Below the pieces are notes generated by a model. The model worked only from the letters and a program-made list of their open reading frames with translations, made no database searches and was not told where the DNA came from. Positions 1 through 5,866 of a stretch of DNA of 12,416 bases are shown here, piece by piece (within the stretch, counting starts at the first letter, position 1; each line of letters begins with the position of its first letter). The position numbers were made by a program, and so were the translations under genes. Source of the stretch: Bacteroidia bacterium (GTDB taxonomy: Bacteria > Bacteroidota > Bacteroidia > Bacteroidales > Azobacteroidaceae); assembly GCA_025996815.1 (NCBI GenBank), contig BNTT01000081.1:1-12416 (forward strand), written 5' to 3'.

Positions 1-834
1 AGTTAGTTACTTTGGATTCCAGATTCAGACGGGTGCGGAAACTGGTGTATTTTTCATCGGTGCGCACGCCTTCCCTCTCGGTATATCCCACCGACCAGTA
101 ATAATACATATCATCTGTACGGTTGGAGAGGGCAACAGTATAGTCCTGCTGTAATCCGGTTTGAAAGACGATGTCGTCCCAATTCGTTGTCCTTCCAATC
201 AGATAATTTTCAATTTCAGGTGCTTTAAGTTCCAAGCGTGATAGCCAGGTTCTAACCAGGTCGTCTGCTGAGGGAAGCTCTGTAACCGGTGTTTTTTGGG
301 TATAGTTATACCAATCTAATTGGCTCACACCCAGACTTTCCAATTTGCGGGGGTCAGTGAAGCGTCCGGGATATTTTTCCAAATCGGCTTGGGTCGTTTT
401 GCCCACTTCGTAATCATAGCGGAAGTTCAAAAAGCCGGGTCCATCCAAAGTACGAGGCAAATTAGCCACTTCTACAAAGCCCACGCTTGAGTTGAATGTT
501 ATACTCGGTTTGCCTGCTTTCCCTCTTTTCGTATTGATGGCAACTACACCGTTAGCTGCCTTGGCACCATAAACAGCAGCCGAACAGCATCGGACGACAC
601 CCCAATGGTATATCGTCCGTACACGTCGGTGGCAACTCCGTTGCCCGGATTGCCTTTTTCAACCACACTTGCGCCGATGATGGGACCTTCTGCATCGGAC
701 ACCACGCCAATTACGGCGATTTTAGCCTCTTGGGGAGCCTCCGCCCACAAACGTTGTACCCCCCCCCCCATACAGACCACCACGCCGTACAAAAGCAACG
801 CAAATGAGCCGTTTTTTAAGAATTTGTTTTTCAT
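1..834 (-). pseudogene. SusC-like TonB-dependent outer-membrane receptor, N-terminal part, broken by deletion/frameshift; runs off the window
   Basis: SusC-type receptors import glycans or peptides across the outer membrane together with a SusD lipoprotein. The start at 834 gives a signal peptide (hydrophobic ALLLYGVVVC, likely cleavage after LWAEA). A carboxypeptidase-D-regulatory-like domain follows (VIGVVSDAEGPIIGASVVEK, then GVATDVYGRYTI). After SSDAV, at about 583-591, this frame continues only as out-of-frame residues to a stop at 544. A second frame, open from about 583 down to position 1, starts inside the plug-domain end (AAVYGAKAANGVVAINTKRG). It continues into typical SusC sequence with NWDDIVFQTGLQQDYTVALS and YYYWSVGYTEREGV. 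Roughly the second half of the regulatory domain and most of the plug, about 100 residues or more compared with the family, are missing and the frames do not match. An 11-G tract lies in the signal-peptide codons. As read, no functional receptor can be made. An assembly error at the junction is the main alternative. The C-terminal barrel lies outside the window. Confidence 0.85.
759..769 (-). repeat. Homopolymer of 11 G (minus strand) in the signal-peptide codons of the SusC-like gene
   Basis: Eleven consecutive C on the plus strand read as the G of an ATG codon followed by ten G on the coding strand, giving M-G-G-G-V within the signal peptide. With 11 G the upstream ATG (834) is in frame with the mature regulatory domain. 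Gain or loss of one base would move the start out of frame. Tracts of this length are prone to slipped-strand mispairing and are also prone to sequencing error. Confidence 0.9.
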
Positions 835-875
835 ACGATTATTATTTTAAATTTATGAATAAAAACTATCGGCTG

Positions 876-907
876 CAAAAGTAAGTATTATTTTTCACAT
901 ATCCAAA
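876..907 (-). promoter_or_regulatory. Bacteroidota-type promoter for the SusC-like gene
   Basis: On the minus strand a -7 element TACTTTTG (883-876) matches the Bacteroides consensus TAnnTTTG. A TTTG at 907-904 lies 20 nt upstream as the -33 element. The -7 element ends about 41 nt before the start codon at 834, leaving an AT-rich leader. It is back-to-back with the coaBC promoter in the same 135-bp gap. Confidence 0.6.
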
Positions 908-929
908 TTTTTTATGTTAAATTATTCCG

Positions 930-937
930 TACCTTTG
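930..937 (+). promoter_or_regulatory. Putative -7 element for coaBC
   Basis: TACCTTTG fits TAnnTTTG. No clear TTTG is present 19-21 nt upstream, where there is only a T-rich run. Transcription would start near 942-946. That leaves about 25 nt of leader before the ATG at 970 but almost none before the in-frame TTG at 946 or ATG at 949, which supports 970 as the start. Confidence 0.5.
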
Positions 938-969
938 CAACTCAGTTGATGCAAATAAAGAAGACAATT

Positions 970-2205
970 ATGCTGGAAAACAAAAAAATCGTTTTGGGAA
1001 TCACGGGGAGTATTGCGGCTTACAAGGCGGCGTATCTGTGCCGCGCACTGCTCAAACGCGGGGCGGAGGTGCAGGTGGTGATGACGCCCGCGGCGAAGGA
1101 GTTTATCACGCCCGTCACCCTCTCTGCGCTCACTCAGAAGCCGGTCGTGAGCGAATTTTTTGCGGCAAACGACGGCACGTGGCACAGTCACGTGGATTTG
1201 GGTCTGTGGGCAGACCTTATGCTGATTGCTCCCGCCACCGCCGCCACGATTGGCAAAATGGCAAACGGCATTGCCGATAATATGCTGATTACCACCTACT
1301 TGTCGATGAAAGCCCCCGTGTTTGTGGCTCCGGCAATGGATTTGGATATGCTGGCGCACCCCGCCACCCAACATAATTTGGAAAAATTGCGTGCCTGCGG
1401 CAATCACATCATCGACCCCGCTACGGGGCATCTCGCCAGCAATCTCGAAGGCAAGGGGCGGATGGAAGAGCCGGACGCGATTGTGAACGCGATTGAGCTG
1501 TTTTTGCAGGGGATTGCGGGTCAAGCCCGCAATGACAGGGAAGACAGGGAAGACAGGGGGCTTGCAAAAAAAAAAATCCTGCTGACAGCGGGTCCCACCT
1601 ACGAAAAGATTGACCCGGTGCGCTTCATCGGCAATTTCTCGTCCGGCAAAATGGGCTTTGCCCTGGCGGAAGTCTGTGCGGAGCGTGGCGCGGAGGTCGT
1701 GCTCATCGCCGGTCCTGTGCATTTGCAAACCGCACACCCGCGCATCCAACGCATCGACGTAACCTCCGCCGAGGAAATGTATAACGAGGCGGTGAAGCAA
1801 TTCCCGACAGCCGATGCGGCTATCCTCTGCGCCGCCGTAGCCGACTATCAGCCCGCACATTACTCCGCCGACAAACTCAAACGCCAGCCCGACCAGCCGC
1901 TGACACTGGTGCTGACACCCAACCCCGACATCGCGGCAACGCTCGGACAGATGAAAACGAAAAAGCAAACGCTGATTGGCTTCGCCCTCGAAACGGACAA
2001 AGAATGGACAAACGCCCGCGAAAAACTGAAGCGTAAAAACCTTGATTTCATCGTCCTCAACTCCCTCAACGACGAGGGGGCGGGCTTCCAAAGCGACACC
2101 AACAAGGTCAGCATCATCGCCGCCGACGGCACAAGCGAAACATTTCCGCTCAAATCCAAAAAAGAGGTGGCTGAGGATATTGTGACGCAGACTTTGGCAT
2201 TATAG
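970..2205 (+). CDS. coaBC: Bifunctional phosphopantothenoylcysteine decarboxylase / phosphopantothenate-cysteine ligase (CoaBC)
   Basis: CoaBC carries out two cytoplasmic steps of coenzyme A synthesis: ligation of cysteine to 4'-phosphopantothenate (CoaB), then FMN-dependent decarboxylation to 4'-phosphopantetheine (CoaC). The N-terminal CoaC domain (about residues 1-178) has the flavin-binding KKIVLGITGSIAAYK start, the catalytic-type His74 (HVDL) and the APAM motif. That motif reads PAMDLDM, with Asp124 where E. coli Dfp has Asn125. The position of E. coli Cys158 is Ser157 (LASNLEGKGRM). The CoaB domain (about 199-411) shows AGPTYEKIDPVRFIGNFSSGK, CAAVADY, a DKLKRQ motif matching the E. coli KIKK lysine region, and GFALET. 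The start at 970 is chosen because homologues begin just before KKIVLG and because the -7 element leaves a short leader; ATG 949 is possible. The linker (about 181-197) is encoded by a palindromic repeat and 9-bp tandem repeats. The gene is convergent with the radical SAM gene, with 2 bp between the stop codons. Confidence 0.95.
   Translation: MLENKKIVLGITGSIAAYKAAYLCRALLKRGAEVQVVMTPAAKEFITPVTLSALTQKPVVSEFFAANDGTWHSHVDLGLWADLMLIAPATAATIGKMANGIADNMLITTYLSMKAPVFVAPAMDLDMLAHPATQHNLEKLRACGNHIIDPATGHLASNLEGKGRMEEPDAIVNAIELFLQGIAGQARNDREDREDRGLAKKKILLTAGPTYEKIDPVRFIGNFSSGKMGFALAEVCAERGAEVVLIAGPVHLQTAHPRIQRIDVTSAEEMYNEAVKQFPTADAAILCAAVADYQPAHYSADKLKRQPDQPLTLVLTPNPDIAATLGQMKTKKQTLIGFALETDKEWTNAREKLKRKNLDFIVLNSLNDEGAGFQSDTNKVSIIAADGTSETFPLKSKKEVAEDIVTQTLAL
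1511..1560. repeat. Short palindromic repeat plus three 9-bp tandem units inside coaBC
   Basis: A perfect 8-bp inverted repeat (1513-1520 ATTGCGGG and 1526-1533 CCCGCAAT, loop TCAAG) is followed directly by three tandem units of GACAGGGAA (1534-1542, 1543-1551, and 1552-1560 with the last two bases changed to GG). On the minus strand it reads as the CATTGCGGGCTTGACCCGCAAT type of dispersed genomic repeat that I recall from intergenic regions of several bacterial groups. It lies in frame in the CoaC-CoaB linker and encodes GIAGQARNDREDREDRG, which has no counterpart in typical CoaBC linkers. Confidence 0.75.
1566..1576 (+). repeat. Run of 11 A in the coaBC coding sequence
   Basis: Eleven A in a row encode part of A-K-K-K-I at the junction of the linker repeat and the CoaB domain. 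It is a likely site of replication or transcriptional slippage, and the frame is intact as sequenced. Confidence 0.9.
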
Positions 2206-2207
2206 CC

Positions 2208-3104
2208 TCACATCCGCAATTTCATTCCGGCAAAGATGGTGTCGGGCTTGAGGTTGAAAACCGCATTCATTTCGCCCGCCATAGACAAGCCGCAGCGGTC
2301 GCACACGCCGGCATTTTTGCCCGCACAAGTTTCCAGGCGCGTCCCGTCGGATTGGATGAAATTGGACACCCAGCATTGTTTCTTGAAATTGTTGTGTTTC
2401 ATCAGTTTAAGTCCCGAAACCGAGTTCATAATCGGATAGCCCGCCCGCTTCTTGGCAATAATCAAATCAATGACCTCGGCGCGGGTGTCCCAATCCAAAA
2501 ACAGGTCTTCCGTGCCCGCATAGGGCGTATGAAAATTCAGCGAGATGGACTGAATGGCAGGATTATTTTTGGCAAACTCAATAGTTTCCGCCACCGAAGT
2601 GTAATTTTTGGCATTGATAACCATATTGACGCTCAACTTCGGATGATTGGCTGTGGCGATGTTTTGCACCAGGCGGTCGAATGCCCCCTTGCCGCGAATT
2701 TCATCGTGAAACGCACCCAAACCGTCGAGGCTCACCCAAATAGAATCGGCGTGGGAGCCTGCGAAGGGCATCTGCGCGTTGGTCGTCATTGTGGCAGAAT
2801 AAAAACCGATTTCTTTGGACAGGTCGATGAGGCTGTTCAAATCAAGCATTGGGGCTTCACGCCACAAAGTAGGCTCACCGCCCTCAAAATCGACGAATCG
2901 CGACCCCAGCCGGTAGGAGTATTCCAATTCCTCCCAAATTTGCGCAAACGTCTTAATGTGCGGATTAGTCGCTTGATACACCGTGCAATGCTTGCAAGCC
3001 AAATTGCACTTGTCCGAAATGAACAGCACCGTCTGCAGCGGCTTTTTGCAGCCAAAAAACTTTGCTTTGAGGAACCAGTAGGGGAGGTAAAATAGAGATT
3101 TCAT
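2208..3104 (-). CDS. Radical SAM protein with a C-terminal cysteine cluster, function unknown
   Basis: Radical SAM enzymes use a 4Fe-4S cluster to cleave S-adenosylmethionine and start radical chemistry. The 298-residue protein has the cluster motif C33-N-L-A-C37-K-H-C40 and the SAM-binding FEGGEPTLW (GGEP at 75-78). Further conserved-looking segments are TTNAQMPF and WVSLDGLGAFHDEIRG. Near the C-terminus lie C244, C260, C268 and C271 (spacing C-x15-C-x7-C-x2-C), which suggests an auxiliary iron-sulfur cluster of SPASM or twitch type. The N-terminus (YLPYWFLKAKFFG) is hydrophobic and basic and could touch the membrane. The gene starts 23 nt after the stop of the prenyltransferase on the same strand, so they are probably one operon with linked function, for example modification of a prenyl lipid or quinone head group. 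That link is inferred from position only. It is not a recognised MqnC, HpnH or BioB type. Confidence 0.85.
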   Translation of the reverse strand: MKSLFYLPYWFLKAKFFGCKKPLQTVLFISDKCNLACKHCTVYQATNPHIKTFAQIWEELEYSYRLGSRFVDFEGGEPTLWREAPMLDLNSLIDLSKEIGFYSATMTTNAQMPFAGSHADSIWVSLDGLGAFHDEIRGKGAFDRLVQNIATANHPKLSVNMVINAKNYTSVAETIEFAKNNPAIQSISLNFHTPYAGTEDLFLDWDTRAEVIDLIIAKKRAGYPIMNSVSGLKLMKHNNFKKQCWVSNFIQSDGTRLETCAGKNAGVCDRCGLSMAGEMNAVFNLKPDTIFAGMKLRM

Positions 3105-3127
3105 TTTTGCGACAAAAACAAGTTTTT

Positions 3128-4117
3128 TTAATCAACAAATCCGGCAATAATGAGAATTATGCAAAACGCCGTCAGCAGATTGCGCGCCAATAGCCAGCGA
3201 ATCATGAACCAGTCTATTTCGGCGGCTTGCAGGCGTTGCCAATCGCCCATTGGACCCATCCACCATTGCGGGGTGAACTTTTTTTCGGGGTTTTTCACGA
3301 ATTGGAACATCAGCAAAAACAGTCCCAACGCCATCGGCAGGGTTAGCAGCGCAAGCAGATAATAACCGGAGAGATAGCCCGTAATCACGCCGGCTATGAT
3401 GCAGGTGTATGCTGCCGTCAGCAACAGCAAAAGTGCGAGCAACATGCGGGCTTTGCTGTGCAGCAAGACGGCGAAGGTCATTTTGCCGACCTCTTTGTCG
3501 GGCTCATAATCCATGATGGAGTGGGTGTACACGATGTTGACGACCAACAACCCCACCGGAATGGAGATGAACAGCAACTGTCCGTCTAACTGCCCGCACG
3601 CGGAGTAATAGACCCCCGCCATTGCCAGCGGACCAAACATGATGCCGATAACCACCTCGCCCAGACCGTGATACGACAGACGAAGCGGCGCGCCCGAATA
3701 GGAAATCCCCAGCACGGCGGCTATGGCGGCAATCCAAAAAACGGTGTTGCCCCGATAGAGGAAAATCACCAGCCCAAGGCACAGTGCGATGCCTCCAAAC
3801 GTGAGGCAGGCTGCCAGCAGTTGCTTCAAAGTGGCTTGTCCGGAGGTGATGCAGGTGCATTTGGAAATACGCGCACGCATCCCTTTGCGCGTCAGATTGT
3901 TGCGAAACTCTGCGCCCTTCACTTTATAGTCGAAATAATCGTCAAACAAATTCATACTCAAATGCGCCATCACCACGCCCAACAGGGCAATCAGCCCCAG
4001 CCAAAGCGAAAAATCGGCAGTCGGCGAAGCCATACACACCGCCAGCACCGCCGGCAACAGGCTCTGCGGCAGCGATGTAGAACGCGCATTTTTCAGCCAA
4101 AAACGAATTGTATTCAT
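3128..4117 (-). CDS. UbiA-family membrane prenyltransferase
   Basis: UbiA-family enzymes transfer a polyprenyl chain from its diphosphate to an aromatic or other acceptor inside the membrane. This 329-residue protein has the two Asp-rich Mg-diphosphate motifs: N56-L-F-D-D60-Y-F-D63 in the first cytoplasmic loop and D203-Y-E-P-D207-KEVGK in the second. About eight to nine hydrophobic helices are visible, such as LWLGLIALLGVVMA and MLLALLLLLTAAYTCIIAGV. The loop LTRKGMRARISKCTCITSG between helices 2 and 3 is longer than in simple MenA or UbiA proteins and contains two cysteines (CTC). The start at 4117 follows an inverted -7 element (4144-4137), and the extension from 4174 would run through the promoter. 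It is first in an operon with the radical SAM gene. MenA (dihydroxynaphthoate polyprenyltransferase) is possible, but the long loop and the radical SAM partner argue for a distinct Bacteroidales subfamily with unknown acceptor. Confidence 0.85.
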   Translation of the reverse strand: MNTIRFWLKNARSTSLPQSLLPAVLAVCMASPTADFSLWLGLIALLGVVMAHLSMNLFDDYFDYKVKGAEFRNNLTRKGMRARISKCTCITSGQATLKQLLAACLTFGGIALCLGLVIFLYRGNTVFWIAAIAAVLGISYSGAPLRLSYHGLGEVVIGIMFGPLAMAGVYYSACGQLDGQLLFISIPVGLLVVNIVYTHSIMDYEPDKEVGKMTFAVLLHSKARMLLALLLLLTAAYTCIIAGVITGYLSGYYLLALLTLPMALGLFLLMFQFVKNPEKKFTPQWWMGPMGDWQRLQAAEIDWFMIRWLLARNLLTAFCIILIIAGFVD

Positions 4118-4132
4118 TTTTATTCTAAAATT

Positions 4133-4166
4133 TTTGCAAAAGTACAATTTTTTTTTGTACTTTTGC
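4133..4166. promoter_or_regulatory. Symmetric divergent promoter region between the prenyltransferase and the DUF4988/FGE lipoprotein gene
   Basis: A perfect 10-bp inverted repeat, GCAAAAGTAC (4136-4145) and GTACTTTTGC (4157-4166), surrounds A2T9. Each arm contains a TACTTTTG -7 element (TAnnTTTG), one per strand: plus 4158-4165, minus 4144-4137. The plus promoter has a TTTG at 4133-4136, 21 nt before its -7 element. No equally good -33 element is seen for the minus promoter. The T9 tract lies in the spacer, so its length sets the plus-strand -33/-7 spacing and the distance between the two start sites. Confidence 0.6.
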
Positions 4167-4183
4167 ACTTCCAAATTGAAACG

Positions 4184-5866
4184 ATGATGAAAAAATATAT
4201 ATTCAGAGGGACGCTCGCGGCTGTTTGCCTGCTGGCGTTAGGCTCTTGTCGGAATGAGTATAACGACAATGCGTTGTGGGATGCTCTTCAAGACCGCGAC
4301 CGCATCAGTGCGCTGGATGAGTGGGTGGCTGCCGTCAATTGCAATATCACGGCGTTGGCGATTTTGACGACTGCCATCGAGAATAAAGATTTCGTCACGG
4401 GGGTAACGGCATTTGCAAGTCCGGAGCCGGGCTATCACACCGTCACTTTCCTCTCCGGTGCATCTGCAACCATCCACAACAGCAGAAAAATCCCCAGTGG
4501 CTATGTCGATGACAACGAAGCGGTGCCCCTCATCGGCATCGCACAAGACAGCATCGGCATCTATCGCTGGACGCTCGACGGCTGTTTTTTGCAGGATACT
4601 GCCGGAAAAAACATCCACGTCACCGCGGGCACGGCTCCCGAACTGCGCCTCAACTACAAAACTTATTTCTGGCAAATAATACGTGATGCCATCTGGATGC
4701 CATTGAACGTAAAAACCACCGTTCCGCATGGCAACCCCATCTTTGCCCCCGGGGGCATCAACAATTCAAGTAGCGATTCGGTCGTCGTGTTCACGCTTGC
4801 CGATGACACCACAAAAATCAGCCTGCCCAAATACCAATACATACCTTTCTCCTTTGACCAGCCGGCAATGTTCAGTCCGGGTTTTAGCCATACCATAACC
4901 TATAAGGCATTGAGACACAGCATCGTTGCCATCAAAGTGCTCGACCTGCCGGACGGCTGGACATGGCAGGAAGACCTCTCCAGACAGGAAATCATCTTCA
5001 CCCCCCCCGTCGTCATCACAGCCGACAATGCGAGCGGCGAAGCCATAGTGTTGGCTATCGACACCAACGGTGCTGCTTTCCTGCGCACGCTATCGCTGTC
5101 TGTGCTGGCTTCACTCGGCGAAATGGTTTGGGTGGAAGGCGGCACATTCGTGATGGGAGCCTCTGACGAACAGCCATCCGACGAAGCGGAGGATAGTGAA
5201 AAACCCGCCCACGAGGTTACGCTTGACAATTATTATATTGCCAAATACGAAGTTACGCAAAAACTGTGGCACGATGTGATGCATGAGTGGCCCAGCGAAG
5301 ATGGAATCGGGTTTTATGTCCCGGCGGTGGACAGTAGAGGCGATGATTACCCTATCGGTGCGGTAACGTGGGATAATACGCAAAAATTTGTTGCGGAACT
5401 GAACAAAAAAACCGGAATGACCTATCGCCTGCCCACCGAAGCGGAGTGGGAATATGCCGCACGCGGTGGCAGGGAGAGCAAAAACTATGTTTACAGCGGT
5501 GGAAACGATATAAACGATGTGGCGTGGTATGCGGTCAATAGCGGTGAGCAAGAGCTCACCGGCAGTGGGCACGCATTCCCTGTAGGCACCAAGCAACCCA
5601 ACGAGTTAGGCATCCACGATATGAGCGGCAATGTGCATGAGTGGGTCTACGATTGGTATAGCGACTATACGAGTGACGCGCAGACCAATCCCACCGGTCC
5701 CGAGTTGACTCCCGATAGCGTTAACGTCCGCGTGCTTCGTGGCGGCAGTTGGTATGCAGGGGCAACGTACTGTCGTGTATCGCGTCGGGGTCACACCGCC
5801 TTAATGGGCACGCACTACAGCAATGTGGGCTTCCGCTTGGTGCTGAGCGGTGTAAATGTTAAATAG
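4184..5866 (+). CDS. Lipoprotein with N-terminal DUF4988-like region and C-terminal FGE-sulfatase (SUMF1-like) domain
   Basis: This is a 560-residue predicted lipoprotein with signal peptide MMKKYIFRG...LLALGSC and lipidation at C22. Residues about 25-150 resemble the DUF4988 domain of Bacteroides surface proteins: a short heptad-like stretch (DRDRISALDEWVAAVNCNI), DFVTGVTAF, then IGIAQDSIGIYRWTLDG. Residues about 150-312 are probably beta-rich with no recognised family. The FGE-sulfatase domain spans about 313-556 (VEGGTFVMGASDEQP, AHEVTLDNYYIAKYEVTQ, YRLPTEAEWEYAARGG, MSGNVHEWVYDWY, VLRGGSWYAGATYCRVSRR, SNVGFRLVL). True formylglycine-generating enzymes need two cysteines five residues apart near the C-terminus. 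Here only C530 is kept and the partner position is A525, so sulfatase activation is unlikely. ATG 4184 or 4187 follows a plus-strand -7 element by 18 nt. The 3' end overlaps the convergent glycosyltransferase gene by 8 bp. A run of eight C is present at 5001-5008. Cellular role unknown; a surface binding or scaffold protein is inferred. Confidence 0.85.
   Translation: MMKKYIFRGTLAAVCLLALGSCRNEYNDNALWDALQDRDRISALDEWVAAVNCNITALAILTTAIENKDFVTGVTAFASPEPGYHTVTFLSGASATIHNSRKIPSGYVDDNEAVPLIGIAQDSIGIYRWTLDGCFLQDTAGKNIHVTAGTAPELRLNYKTYFWQIIRDAIWMPLNVKTTVPHGNPIFAPGGINNSSSDSVVVFTLADDTTKISLPKYQYIPFSFDQPAMFSPGFSHTITYKALRHSIVAIKVLDLPDGWTWQEDLSRQEIIFTPPVVITADNASGEAIVLAIDTNGAAFLRTLSLSVLASLGEMVWVEGGTFVMGASDEQPSDEAEDSEKPAHEVTLDNYYIAKYEVTQKLWHDVMHEWPSEDGIGFYVPAVDSRGDDYPIGAVTWDNTQKFVAELNKKTGMTYRLPTEAEWEYAARGGRESKNYVYSGGNDINDVAWYAVNSGEQELTGSGHAFPVGTKQPNELGIHDMSGNVHEWVYDWYSDYTSDAQTNPTGPELTPDSVNVRVLRGGSWYAGATYCRVSRRGHTALMGTHYSNVGFRLVLSGVNVK

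Noticed and set aside
544..834. A stand-alone 96-residue secreted protein
   Set aside because: The first 84 or so residues are a typical SusC start and the last dozen are an out-of-frame reading of SusC plug codons, so it is a broken receptor gene rather than a separate small gene.
1534..1560. Tandem 9-bp units as a CRISPR-like array
   Set aside because: The units are directly adjacent with no spacers, number only three, and lie in a coding frame.
922..2091. Long minus-strand open frame opposite coaBC
   Set aside because: It is antisense to a clearly conserved CoaBC protein, has low-complexity His/Arg/Gly-rich composition and no recognisable domain; it is a by-product of the GC-rich third positions.
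2352..3095. Plus-strand open frame opposite the radical SAM gene
   Set aside because: It has no domain or promoter and lies entirely antisense to a protein with intact radical SAM motifs.
4136..4166. Inverted repeat with T tract as a rho-independent terminator
   Set aside because: Genes diverge from it on both sides, the stem is AT-rich, the T run lies in the loop rather than after the stem, and both arms fit promoter -7 elements.
3668..4183. N-terminal extension of the DUF4988/FGE gene in the same frame
   Set aside because: The extension runs antisense through the prenyltransferase gene and across both promoters. The signal peptide and lipobox begin only at 4184.
5738..5860. FGE C-terminal segment as the variable region of a diversity-generating retroelement
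   Set aside because: Retroelement target proteins often end in this fold, but there is no reverse transcriptase, no template repeat and no run of AAC-derived codons in the window.
4184..5866. Active formylglycine-generating enzyme
   Set aside because: One of the two catalytic cysteines is replaced by Ala525 and no sulfatase gene is present nearby.
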